Positions 16,395-21,294 of a stretch of 44,584 nucleotides of DNA are shown here, piece after piece. The stretch spans positions 1 through 44,584 of IMG/VR virus record IMGVR_UViG_3300042905_001985; one strand, given 5' to 3'. Numbering within the stretch: position 1 is the stretch's first letter; every line of letters begins with the position of its first letter. Both the position numbers and the translations under genes were made by a program. The notes beneath the pieces were generated by a model. The model ran no database searches. It had not been told where the DNA came from and was given only the letters and a program-made list of their open reading frames with translations. Source of the stretch: a virus.

Positions 16395-16516
16395 CAGGCT
16401 TTTTGGCGTGCGAGGCTGAAAAGCCTTGCAGCATAAGGGTTTTCGACATGCCAAAAGTTGTTGCATACCAAGGGTTTTCGGCTGCGGCTGAAAAGCCTTG
16501 CGGCATAAGGACTTTT
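16395..16516 (+). terminator. Hairpin cluster downstream of the origin
   Basis: Two stems with GAAA tetraloops (AGGCT/AGCCT at 16413-16426; GGCT/AGCC at 16486-16497) are interleaved with three AAGG-type hairpin repeats ending in GGGTTTTC or GGACTTTTT. It resembles the insulator cassettes further right in a different order and probably stops transcription leaving the origin. Confidence 0.5.
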
Positions 16517-16618
16517 TGCATGGTAACGATTCTGTAACATCGATGTGATGTAGACCACATTAGAGACACCCTAGATATGTCCACATATCGGTCATATGGG
16601 TGTGTCAGATTAGGTAGA

Positions 16619-16640
16619 TGTCAGACCCCCATGATAGCCT
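16619..16640 (+). promoter_or_regulatory. Promoter P2 for the 16668 operon
   Basis: TGTCAGACCC, six nt, TAGCCT. Unlike the leaderless set, about 27 nt with an AAAGGAG ribosome binding site separate it from the ATG. An inverted repeat (ACACCC/GGGTGT around 16565-16605) lies upstream. Confidence 0.55.
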
Positions 16641-16667
16641 TAGGGCGTAGAAAGAAAGGAGCGCACC

Positions 16668-16820
16668 ATGCGCAAGGTAATGATTCGCCTCGTCACCTCC
16701 GGCCTAGAGTGGACCGAAGAACTGAACGAGGATCAGGTGGCCCTGTACGTTTCGGGGGTTACTCGCGCTGGCACGTCAGTAGTGACGGGCCTTGAGTTTC
16801 TAGAGGAGGTGTCCGCATGA
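16668..16820 (+). CDS. Small protein, first of a four-gene unit
   Basis: A 50-residue ORF, translated by eye, with AAAGGAG 7 nt upstream. It is an acidic alpha/beta protein (MIRLVTSGLEWTEELNEDQV, TGLEFLEEVSA). Its stop overlaps the next start (ATGA). The family is unknown. Confidence 0.65.
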   Translation: MRKVMIRLVTSGLEWTEELNEDQVALYVSGVTRAGTSVVTGLEFLEEVSA

Positions 16821-17104
16821 TTGAGGTGTCGCGTATCGTCAAGGGCTTCGCCCATGATCTGCCTGCCTTGTTTGAGGCTCCCATCGTTTCGGGCAACTTT
16901 GTCGCCACTCTTTGGATGACCGCCGAACCTATGACGGACTGGCGCAACTATGAGTTTGTGCGCGTCACTGAGGTTGAGTCTGGCGAAAGTATTGACCTAG
17001 ACATCTATGACAGCGTAACATGGCTACAGCCCGAAGATGCCGACAGCCCTGCGCTACAGGCTGAACTCATTACCGCACTCGCTGCGAAAGGAATAGAACT
17101 GTGA
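16817..17104 (+). CDS. Hypothetical early-region protein
   Basis: A 95-residue acidic soluble protein with AGGAGG upstream and ATGA coupling to the previous gene. It is mixed alpha/beta (VSGNFVATLWMTAEP, YEFVRVTEVESGESIDLDIY) with a C-terminal helix. No motif recognised. The next gene starts with GTG overlapping its stop. Confidence 0.7.
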   Translation: MIEVSRIVKGFAHDLPALFEAPIVSGNFVATLWMTAEPMTDWRNYEFVRVTEVESGESIDLDIYDSVTWLQPEDADSPALQAELITALAAKGIEL

Positions 17105-17397
17105 TTACCACCGCTGAGACTCTGCCGACTGGTGACAGGTTTGTCACCGCTCGCACTCGCATCGATCACCCGATGGCCGATGAGGTTTCCATCGCGCTAG
17201 GTGACAATGGCTACTGTAACTTTCCGCACTCCGTCGAACTCGCATTCTTCATGAATGGTGAGTGGGTGTCTGAGGTTGTTCCTGAGTTTGCGGAATATGC
17301 CGACGCTCTCGCCTATGACACTCGCGTCTATGGTTGGGTGCCGCTCTCCAAGTTTGCTTCCTTCATTGCTACCTACTCCGCTAAGATTGGTGCATGA
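17101..17397 (+). CDS. Hypothetical early-region protein
   Basis: A 98-residue protein starting with GTG in a GTGA overlap. It is beta-rich with aromatic strands (VSIALGDNGYCNFPHSVELAFF, TRVYGWVPLSKFASF). No known domain. It is third in the unit 16668-17635, whose tight overlaps imply co-translation. Confidence 0.7.
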   Translation: MITTAETLPTGDRFVTARTRIDHPMADEVSIALGDNGYCNFPHSVELAFFMNGEWVSEVVPEFAEYADALAYDTRVYGWVPLSKFASFIATYSAKIGA

Positions 17398-17573
17398 TGA
17401 CATACACACGGCGCGACGGCTATAAGTTTGTCTGGAACGGTAGCAAGACTGTCAACGTCTACGACTACAAGGGCTACAACATTGACTGTTTCTCACTTGA
17501 CTATGGCCGCGCATGGTCTGAGTCTGACATGCTGGAAATAATGGACCACTGCGACGAATGGGTGATCGTGTGA
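17394..17573 (+). CDS. Small acidic protein
   Basis: A 59-residue ORF, translated by eye, starting ATGATG in an overlap with the previous stop. It is rich in Tyr, Trp and Asp (YKFVWNGSKTVNVYDYKGYN, WSESDMLEIMDHCDEW). No family recognised. It is followed by a GTGA-coupled membrane peptide. Confidence 0.65.
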   Translation: MMTYTRRDGYKFVWNGSKTVNVYDYKGYNIDCFSLDYGRAWSESDMLEIMDHCDEWVIV

Positions 17574-17635
17574 TCATTCTGGCCTGCATCGCTGGCGCGT
17601 TGCTCGCGCTTGGATTCGCATTGGGGATGCGCTAA
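17570..17635 (+). CDS. Tiny single-TM peptide
   Basis: A 21-residue ORF starting with GTG in a GTGA overlap, beginning VIILACIAGALLALG and ending GMR. It is one hydrophobic helix and a terminal Arg, closely alike in plan and ending to the peptide at 19695. It is the last gene of its unit, immediately before an insulator cassette. Confidence 0.5.
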   Translation: MIILACIAGALLALGFALGMR

Positions 17636-17637
17636 AA

Positions 17638-17726
17638 GTGCTTGGTATATAAGGGTTTTTGAGGTGCCAAAAGTCCTTATGTACCAAGGCTTTTCGGGCG
17701 TGAGCGCCCGGGCACGTTTCGTGCCC
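17638..17726 (+). terminator. Tandem-hairpin insulator cassette A
   Basis: Four hairpins in series: two weak AAGG-type stems ending in T runs (17641-17659, 17675-17694), then GGGCG-TGAG-CGCCC (17696-17709) and GGGCACG-TTT-CGTGCCC (17710-17726). It separates the 16668 unit from the next promoter. Confidence 0.7.
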
Positions 17727-17728
17727 GT

Positions 17729-17766
17729 TGTCAAGTTACGACACGCCAAAAAAAGTCACTGAAATA
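17729..17766 (+). repeat. TTACGA...TCACTGAAA element, copy 2
   Basis: TGTCAAGTTACGA, an A-run, then GTCACTGAAATA, between cassette A and promoter P3. Confidence 0.55.
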
Positions 17767-17796
17767 CGACCGATATGCGAACGTCGATTAGGTGAA

Positions 17797-17818
17797 TGTC
17801 AGACCCATAGTGTAAGGT
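17797..17818 (+). promoter_or_regulatory. Promoter P3, leaderless
   Basis: TGTCAGACCC, six nt, TAAGGT; 6 nt to the ATG at 17825. Confidence 0.6.
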
Positions 17819-17824
17819 GGAACC

Positions 17825-17989
17825 ATGATGACCATCCTATCAAGCGCCTGTGGCGCGTCCCTTTCCGTAGTCGATGAGGCTACATTCGATGCGAACCCTA
17901 ACGGATTCGCTTGCTGCTCCGTGTGCGATTCGATCCTAGCGTGCCGTAACGCTTGGATGTCAGACCCAGATGCTAAGGTGATCGCATGA
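17825..17989 (+). CDS. Small Cys-containing protein, C-terminus built on an embedded promoter
   Basis: A 54-residue ORF, translated by eye, with no ribosome binding site; the upstream promoter predicts a leaderless mRNA. It has a CCSVC...C cluster (residues 30-40). Its last residues (WMSDPDAKVIA) are encoded by the next TGTC-type promoter, so the sequence is read both as protein and as promoter. Function unknown. Confidence 0.6.
   Translation: MMTILSSACGASLSVVDEATFDANPNGFACCSVCDSILACRNAWMSDPDAKVIA
17958..17979 (+). promoter_or_regulatory. Promoter P4, leaderless, inside the upstream gene
   Basis: TGTCAGACCC, six nt, TAAGGT; 6 nt to the ATG at 17986. It lies wholly within the 3' end of the 17825 gene. 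Confidence 0.6.
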
Positions 17990-18105
17990 ACAAGATGACA
18001 CACATTGACTATTCCGCCGCCGCGCAGGAGCGCGAGGCATGGAAGGCATGGCTCCAAGCCAAGGCCGCAGAGCGTAGACTGTCAGACCCTAGTGATAAGG
18101 TGTAG
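17986..18105 (+). CDS. Small helical basic protein with embedded promoter
   Basis: A 39-residue ORF, translated by eye, overlapping the previous stop (ATGA). It is mainly one amphipathic Ala/Lys/Trp helix (EREAWKAWLQAKAAERR). Its end LSDPSDKV is encoded by promoter P5. Coding is supported by the conserved layout of three neighbours, but it is short. Confidence 0.5.
   Translation: MNKMTHIDYSAAAQEREAWKAWLQAKAAERRLSDPSDKV
18080..18101 (+). promoter_or_regulatory. Promoter P5, leaderless, inside the upstream gene
   Basis: TGTCAGACCC, six nt, TAAGGT; 6 nt to the ATG at 18108. Confidence 0.6.
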
Positions 18106-18107
18106 TC

Positions 18108-18212
18108 ATGAATGAAGAAGAACTGTATGAGAACTTCCTCCGCTTGGAGGCCACCCTTGACCTTGACCCTAACCCTTGGGTGTCAGACCTAGATGCTAAG
18201 GTGGGTGCATGA
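18108..18212 (+). CDS. Small acidic protein with embedded promoter
   Basis: A 34-residue ORF, translated by eye, with an acidic helix (MNEEELYENFLRLEATLDL). Its C-terminal WVSDLDAKVGA is encoded by promoter P6. It starts from its own leaderless promoter. Confidence 0.5.
   Translation: MNEEELYENFLRLEATLDLDPNPWVSDLDAKVGA
18181..18202 (+). promoter_or_regulatory. Promoter P6, leaderless, inside the upstream gene
   Basis: TGTCAGACCT, six nt, TAAGGT; 6 nt to the ATG at 18209. Confidence 0.6.
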
Positions 18213-18340
18213 TGTGGAATGTTGTCTACAATGAGCGCGTGATCGCGGCATATGAGAGCCTGCAAGGTGCGCGTATGCACTTCGGCATGGTAATGAGTGC
18301 CGACAACTGGAACAACCTATACATTCGGAGGGAATGGTAA
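18209..18340 (+). CDS. Small protein preceding whiB-like gene
   Basis: A 43-residue ORF, translated by eye, ATGATG start overlapping the previous stop. The sequence contains NERVIAAYESLQGARMHF and ends NLYIRREW; the layout beta-hairpin plus helix suggests a small soluble fold. Its 3' end carries GGAGGG, the ribosome binding site of the WhiB-like gene. Confidence 0.6.
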   Translation: MMWNVVYNERVIAAYESLQGARMHFGMVMSADNWNNLYIRREW

Positions 18341-18342
18341 GC

Positions 18343-18588
18343 ATGTGGCAGGATAAGGCGGCGTGTCTTGACGCCGATTCATCGTTGTTTCTCACGGGCG
18401 TCACGTCCCGTGTCCTACAGGCTAAGGCAATCTGTGAGCGTTGCCCTGTAATTGACGATTGCCTTGCGTTCGCGCTGGACAATGAGGACTTTGAGCCGCA
18501 CGTCTATGGCGGCATGACTGGCGATGAGCGTAGGGTTATCGCTAAAGAAATCGAATCGGAAATGATGGGAGAGTATGTCAGTGCCTGA
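18343..18588 (+). CDS. WhiB-family Fe-S transcriptional regulator
   Basis: An 81-residue WhiB-like (Wbl) protein. The four Fe-S cysteines are at 8, 31, 34 and 40 (spacing Cx22Cx2Cx5C) in AACLD, AICERCPVIDDC, and the Gly-rich turn VYGGMTGDERR follows, as in the family. Such proteins carry a 4Fe-4S cluster, bind region 4 of the primary sigma factor and alter promoter choice; phage versions are known from mycobacteriophage TM4. Wbl proteins are essentially confined to actinobacteria and their phages, so this is good evidence for the host group. An ATG three codons upstream (18334) is an alternative start. Confidence 0.93.
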   Translation: MWQDKAACLDADSSLFLTGVTSRVLQAKAICERCPVIDDCLAFALDNEDFEPHVYGGMTGDERRVIAKEIESEMMGEYVSA

Positions 18589-18751
18589 CGTTAGCATCTT
18601 TGCGCTGGCCGCGTTTCTCGCGGTCGCATCACTCGCGGTGTTCGCACTTGCCTATGGGTGGTTCGACAATAAGCGCGAGCAATGGTATCAAGACGGGTGG
18701 ACCGATGGATGGGAAGCCTATAGCGAGGTGTCGAAAGTCCTTGATACATAA
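18575..18751 (+). CDS. Small membrane protein with soluble tail
   Basis: A 58-residue ORF, translated by eye, overlapping the whiB-like stop. The first ~30 residues form one TM helix (IFALAAFLAVASLAVFALAY), then a charged Trp/Tyr-rich tail (QWYQDGWTDGWEAY). A GTG two codons downstream has better ribosome-binding spacing. The last codons extend into the first hairpin of cassette B. Confidence 0.6.
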   Translation: MSVPDVSIFALAAFLAVASLAVFALAYGWFDNKREQWYQDGWTDGWEAYSEVSKVLDT

Positions 18752-18826
18752 GGGTTTTCAGGCGTGCCCGAAAGTCCTTGGTACATAAGGGTTTTCGGGC
18801 CTCGCGCCCGGGCACGTTCCGTGCCC
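18739..18826 (+). terminator. Tandem-hairpin insulator cassette B
   Basis: Two hairpins of type CCTT-7nt-AAGG followed by GGGTTTTC (18739-18753, 18776-18790), then GGGC/GCCC (18797-18809) and GGGCACG-TTC-CGTGCCC (18810-18826). Same order as cassettes A and C. Confidence 0.7.
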
Positions 18827-18827
18827 A

Positions 18828-18866
18828 ATGTCAAGTTACGACGGTGTGAAATAAGTCACTGAAATA
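18828..18866 (+). repeat. TTACGA...TCACTGAAA element, copy 3
   Basis: TGTCAAGTTACGA...AAGTCACTGAAATA, directly before the TTGTAT of promoter P7. Confidence 0.55.
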
Positions 18867-18868
18867 TG

Positions 18869-18898
18869 TTGTATCCTGTCGTACCCGTATGCTAGGAT
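18869..18898 (+). promoter_or_regulatory. Promoter P7, leaderless
   Basis: TTGTAT (-35), 18-nt spacer containing TGTCGTACCC, TAGGAT (-10); 6 nt to the ATG at 18905. Confidence 0.65.
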
Positions 18899-18904
18899 TG
18901 GTCT

Positions 18905-19045
18905 ATGTCAAATCGTACTAATCATCGAAGGTCAGCCGACGCGCAGCGTCGGGTTATTGAGTTGCGGCGGTCTGCCGCAGCATCGCCCCATCGTAATCGG
19001 GCTAAGTATTCGCGCAAGGTCAAGCATCCTAAGGCGGAATGGTGA
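18905..19045 (+). CDS. Small very basic protein
   Basis: A 46-residue ORF, translated by eye, rich in Arg/Lys/His throughout (NRTNHRRSADAQRRVIELRR, HRNRAKYSRKVKH). It probably binds nucleic acid. Its leaderless promoter and lack of a ribosome binding site match its neighbours. The stop overlaps the next GTG start. Confidence 0.6.
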   Translation: MSNRTNHRRSADAQRRVIELRRSAAASPHRNRAKYSRKVKHPKAEW

Positions 19046-19119
19046 ATGAGTTCACCGCCATGTTCGCCTGTATTGCAATAGGCGCTATCGTCCTAGTGAT
19101 CATTGCTAGATTCTTCTAA
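19042..19119 (+). CDS. Tiny single-TM peptide
   Basis: A 25-residue ORF with a GTG start in a GTGA overlap: short polar N-terminus, then one TM helix (ACIAIGAIVLVIIARFF). It shares the unit-end position with the peptides at 16030, 17570 and 19695. Confidence 0.5.
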   Translation: MNEFTAMFACIAIGAIVLVIIARFF

Positions 19120-19125
19120 CACCCC

Positions 19126-19155
19126 TTGACCGTTGTCAGTCCCCTAGTGTAAGGT
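19126..19155 (+). promoter_or_regulatory. Promoter P8, leaderless
   Basis: TTGACC (-35), 18-nt spacer with TGTCAGTCCC, TAAGGT (-10); 6 nt to the ATG at 19162. It has the best -35 of the leaderless set and no hairpin cassette before it. Confidence 0.7.
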
Positions 19156-19161
19156 AGTCCT

Positions 19162-19698
19162 ATGATTACAACCGATACCCCCACCGCCCTTGACCTGTTC
19201 CGTTCCCTCATCATGACCGCCACCCTCTCGCAAGTTGAGGCCGCTAGCGTCTGGTATCACGACGCGCAAGAGGTGGCCGAAGATGTGGCCGAGAATCTGA
19301 ACGCTACGCTAGAAGTTGGCGCGTCTGTCGTGTCCGCATTCTCGCCGCGTGAGCGTTGGTCTACTAATGTCGCTAAGGCTCTCGCATTCTCGCAGGGTAA
19401 GCCTGTCGCGGGTCTGTCGAATAATGTTCGCATGGCCGAGGCCGCACTAGTGCAGGGCTTCGATGCGCTAAAGGGTCTAAAGACTAATGCGTTCGCTCGT
19501 GCTATCGCGGGCGATACTGACGCGGTAGTGATCGACGTGTGGATGTGCCGTGCCGCTAACCTTGACTCCGACTCTCCTAACGTGGGACAATACAGGATGC
19601 TAGCCGATGCCGTGCGAGAGGTTGCGGCAGAGTTCGGCATCACGCCGCGCACCGCGCAGGCGTTGATCTGGATTATCGTTAGGGGAGGTGCCGCGTGA
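19162..19698 (+). CDS. Helix-hairpin-helix glycosylase-like actinophage protein
   Basis: A 178-residue mainly helical protein of a family common in actinophages. It has SAFSPRERWSTNVAKAL (~58-74), GLKTNAFARAIAGDTDAVVIDVWMCRA (~105-131) and a C-terminal TAQALIWIIVRG. The KTxxFxxxIxGD...VIDVWM pattern resembles the HhH-GPD module of DNA glycosylases, where the Asp is catalytic; the similarity is by eye and the enzyme activity is inference. It is driven by P8 and coupled to the membrane peptide after it. Confidence 0.7.
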   Translation: MITTDTPTALDLFRSLIMTATLSQVEAASVWYHDAQEVAEDVAENLNATLEVGASVVSAFSPRERWSTNVAKALAFSQGKPVAGLSNNVRMAEAALVQGFDALKGLKTNAFARAIAGDTDAVVIDVWMCRAANLDSDSPNVGQYRMLADAVREVAAEFGITPRTAQALIWIIVRGGAA

Positions 19699-19763
19699 TC
19701 ATCTTGCTAAGCGTGCTAGGGATGCTACTCATGCTAGGGCTAATGCTAGGGATGCGGAGGTGA
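19695..19763 (+). CDS. Tiny single-TM peptide
   Basis: A 22-residue ORF with a GTG start in a GTGA overlap. It begins VIILLSVLGMLLMLG and ends GMRR, a Leu/Met/Gly helix with a basic end, very like the 17570 peptide. Its stop codon abuts cassette C. Confidence 0.5.
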   Translation: MIILLSVLGMLLMLGLMLGMRR

Positions 19764-19857
19764 AAACCCTTATGCCATAAGGGTTTTTGGCAGGTCCGAA
19801 AAGTCCTTGTATACCAAGGGTTTTCGGGCCTGCGGCCCGGGCACGCTTTGCGTGCCC
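19763..19857 (+). terminator. Tandem-hairpin insulator cassette C
   Basis: Four hairpins: AAAACCCTTATG/CATAAGGGTTTT (19763-19787), CCTTG-TATAC-CAAGG plus T-run (19805-19823), GGGCC-TGC-GGCCC (19826-19838), GGGCACGC-TTT-GCGTGCCC (19839-19857). Base changes in both arms relative to A and B preserve pairing. Confidence 0.75.
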
Positions 19858-19858
19858 T

Positions 19859-19901
19859 GTCAAGCCTTTTACGACGATCATTACGAAATCACTGAAATAT
19901 T
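19859..19901 (+). repeat. TTACGA...TCACTGAAA element, copy 4
   Basis: TGTCAAG, TTACGA twice, AAATCACTGAAATA, followed by a second TCACGGAAAAA copy at about 19902. Confidence 0.55.
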
Positions 19902-19926
19902 CACGGAAAAATCTTTCCAGAAATCC

Positions 19927-19955
19927 TTGAGACTGTCAGACCATACTGCTATCTT
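19927..19955 (+). promoter_or_regulatory. Promoter P9 with leader
   Basis: TTGAGA (-35), 17-nt spacer with TGTCAGACCA, TATCTT (-10). A 27-nt stretch with AGGAGG follows before the ATG at 19983, so this unit uses an ordinary leader. Confidence 0.7.
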
Positions 19956-19982
19956 ATTACTACCAACCTATTAGGAGGAAGT

Positions 19983-20147
19983 ATGAAGGCTAAGCACACC
20001 GCCCCCGTCTACCGCTACTTGGAGACGTGGGACACGCGCTTCGGCAAGAGCCAGCGCATCGTCACCCGTGACGCGAACGGCAAGTTCCTTGACACCGTTT
20101 CGCTGTCGGGTCTGCTCAACGCCCCCAACTACAAGGGCAAGCGGTAA
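19983..20147 (+). CDS. Small basic protein ahead of the structured RNA region
   Basis: A 54-residue ORF, translated by eye, with AGGAGG 5 nt upstream. It is basic, with a likely beta sheet (PVYRYLETWDTRFGKSQRIV, RDANGKFLDTVSLSGLL) and ends YKGKR. Family unknown. It is the only protein gene between P9 and tRNA-Asp, so the RNA structures downstream are probably on its transcript. Confidence 0.7.
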   Translation: MKAKHTAPVYRYLETWDTRFGKSQRIVTRDANGKFLDTVSLSGLLNAPNYKGKR

Positions 20148-20154
20148 GGGAGAG

Positions 20155-20447
20155 CGTCCCCGAATACGCTAGACACCACTCTCTGATTAGCATATACTAG
20201 ATTCAGAGACTAGCAGGTGCTAAGGTGTCGGAGTCCTGAGTATGACTTGATAAACTGCTCACACTACAATACAATAGAGACTTGGGGATATGCGACCCAT
20301 ATGGATGTAGAGTAGGAAACTAGTCTAGACAAGTCCTAAGCCATGAAGAATGGTCTCCATATATCGACTCGCTTCCCCAATGTGCGCCCACGGTGCTAGA
20401 CACCCAGCACATGAGCATGGCTAAGTTAGGGATGACATGCTCACCAA
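20155..20447 (+). ncRNA. Candidate structured RNA region upstream of tRNA-Asp
   Basis: No ORF is supported over ~290 nt, but complementary arms are dense. A first element pairs GACACC (20172-20177) with GGTGTC and, inside it, TCTCTGA with TCAGAGA. Next comes TGAGTA...TGCTCA. A second element has nested helices TTGGGGA (20282-20288) with TCCCCAA (20374-20380), GCGA (20292) with TCGC (20369), ATATGGA (20299-20305) with TCCATAT (20356-20362), enclosing hairpins TAGGA...TCCTA (20313-20338) and CCAT-GAAGA-ATGG (20341-20353), a three-way junction. Hairpins GTGCT/AGCAC and TGAGCATG/CATGCTCA then lead to the tRNA. It has no T-loop or tmRNA signature. Class unknown. Confidence 0.5.
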
Positions 20448-20520
20448 GCGTCTGTAGAGCAGCGGAGTGCTCGCCACCCTGTCACGGTGGAGGTCGTGGG
20501 TTCGAATCCCATCAGATGCG
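20448..20520 (+). tRNA. tRNA-Asp (GTC)
   Basis: 73 nt with acceptor GCGTCTG/CAGATGC, anticodon loop CTGTCAC giving GTC, T-arm GGTTCGAATCC and discriminator G; no encoded CCA. A perfect hairpin (TGAGCATG...CATGCTCA) ends 4 nt before it. Confidence 0.92.
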
Positions 20521-20552
20521 CGTAAACAAACTACAAACTCTAAGGAGTCTAG

Positions 20553-20687
20553 ATGGTAAAGGTAGAGATGCCGCGTGGTGATTGGGATGCAGTCCTAACG
20601 TGCCTCCGCGAGTTGATGGATCAGGGGTGGATCGTAAAGTCCCTATACAATGACATTATCGACCAAGTAGACGAACAGGAGTATTAG
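20553..20687 (+). CDS. Small acidic protein
   Basis: A 44-residue ORF, translated by eye, with AAGGAG 6 nt upstream, starting 32 nt after tRNA-Asp. It is helical (DWDAVLTCLRELMDQGW, YNDIIDQVDEQEY). Family unknown. First of four small genes up to tRNA-Asn. Confidence 0.65.
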   Translation: MVKVEMPRGDWDAVLTCLRELMDQGWIVKSLYNDIIDQVDEQEY

Positions 20688-20688
20688 A

Positions 20689-20856
20689 ATGGCTTTGCTT
20701 ATCGTACACCCAGGAACAGGCACGATCATCGATGTCAACGATGGGACGCTCATTGTTGATATTCCAGACACGAGAGAGGGAATCGGAAGTCTGGATGATG
20801 AGGACATTCTCCTGTATGCTGAACGTCACGGGAAACTGCTAAAGGGAGAGGTGTAA
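20689..20856 (+). CDS. Small acidic protein
   Basis: A 55-residue ORF, translated by eye, starting 1 nt after the previous stop. It has a beta N-terminal half (LLIVHPGTGTIIDVNDGTLI) and a helical C-terminal half (DDEDILLYAERHGKLLKGEV). Similar short proteins occur in actinophage early regions; function unknown. Confidence 0.65.
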   Translation: MALLIVHPGTGTIIDVNDGTLIVDIPDTREGIGSLDDEDILLYAERHGKLLKGEV

Positions 20857-20858
20857 CA

Positions 20859-20990
20859 ATGGCACACTTGCCGCCGCTTCATTGGGACTTCTGTCTCAAC
20901 TGCGAGGGTGCGCTAACCGATCAGCAGATCGATGACGACGATTCGTATTGCCCAACATGCATTGACCTACTCGTAGGAGTGTCCGAATGA
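20859..20990 (+). CDS. Small zinc-ribbon protein
   Basis: A 43-residue ORF, translated by eye, with CLNC (residues 12-15) and CPTC (31-34) knuckles 15 residues apart and an acidic middle. It overlaps the next ORF (ATGA). A zinc-ribbon fold is likely; the partner is unknown. Confidence 0.6.
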   Translation: MAHLPPLHWDFCLNCEGALTDQQIDDDDSYCPTCIDLLVGVSE

Positions 20991-21070
20991 AACTTGACTT
21001 TGCCGATCACCTGATGGCATCCTTGTTTGACCCTAATCACTGGTGCAAGTATTGCGAGGAAGGCGAGTAG
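20987..21070 (+). CDS. Tiny protein with CxxC
   Basis: A 27-residue ORF in an ATGA overlap with the previous gene, ending HWCKYCEEGE. Short, but the coupling and single CxxC knuckle favour real coding. A run of nine C and tRNA-Asn follow. Confidence 0.4.
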   Translation: MKLDFADHLMASLFDPNHWCKYCEEGE

Positions 21071-21082
21071 CCCCCCCCCTAA

Positions 21083-21154
21083 TGGCGTGTGGCGCAATGG
21101 CAGCGCAATCGGCTGTTAACCGATGGGTTGCAGGTTCGAATCCTGCCACGCCAG
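21083..21154 (+). tRNA. tRNA-Asn (GTT)
   Basis: 72 nt with acceptor TGGCGTG/CACGCCA, D-arm GCGC...GCGC, anticodon loop CTGTTAA giving GTT, T-arm CAGGTTCGAATCCTG, discriminator G. A GC hairpin follows after 5 nt. Confidence 0.92.
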
Positions 21155-21159
21155 CGCCC

Positions 21160-21176
21160 GGGCACGTTCCGTGCCC
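21160..21176 (+). terminator. GC hairpin after tRNA-Asn (cassette D)
   Basis: GGGCACG-TTC-CGTGCCC, the same terminal hairpin as cassettes A-C, without the AAGG-type hairpins. Confidence 0.65.
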
Positions 21177-21177
21177 T

Positions 21178-21231
21178 TTGTCAAGTTACGAACCGTGTGA
21201 TTACGATCACAGAAAAAGAGTCACTGGAAAT
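21178..21231 (+). repeat. TTACGA...TCACTGGAAA element, copy 5
   Basis: TGTCAAGTTACGA, a second TTACGATCACAGAAAA, then GTCACTGGAAAT just before the -35 of P10. Confidence 0.55.
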
Positions 21232-21233
21232 GC

Positions 21234-21262
21234 TTGATACTGTCGTACCCTACTGCTAGTCT
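21234..21262 (+). promoter_or_regulatory. Promoter P10 with leader
   Basis: TTGATA (-35), 17-nt spacer with TGTCGTACCC, TAGTCT (-10). The ATG at 21295 is 32 nt downstream with a purine-rich AAGAGAAAGAGAG before it. Confidence 0.7.
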
Positions 21263-21294
21263 GTATATACCTACTAAGAGAAAGAGAGTCCAGC

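Noticed and set aside
16181-16584. Minus-strand ORFs of 125 and 70 residues across the DnaA-box array
   Set aside because: They consist of translated repeats (boxes and AAGG-type hairpins); repetition explains the open frames.
16577-16795. 72-residue plus-strand ORF
   Set aside because: It overlaps promoter P2 and the 16668 gene in another frame and has low-complexity Arg/Gly composition; the 16668 ORF has a ribosome binding site and coupling.
17638-19857. CRISPR array
   Set aside because: Repeats are hairpins of varying length, not identical direct repeats with unique spacers of constant size, and no cas gene is present.
20155-20447. tmRNA or hidden split tRNA in the structured region
   Set aside because: No GTTCGA T-loop, no alanyl acceptor with G-U pair, and no tag-like reading frame.
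20393-20581. 62-residue plus-strand ORF
   Set aside because: It runs through the whole of tRNA-Asp and the preceding hairpin, and overlaps the better-supported gene at 20553 in another frame.
21071-21079. Run of nine C before tRNA-Asn
   Set aside because: Noted as possible slippage or assembly error; too simple to interpret and outside the tRNA.
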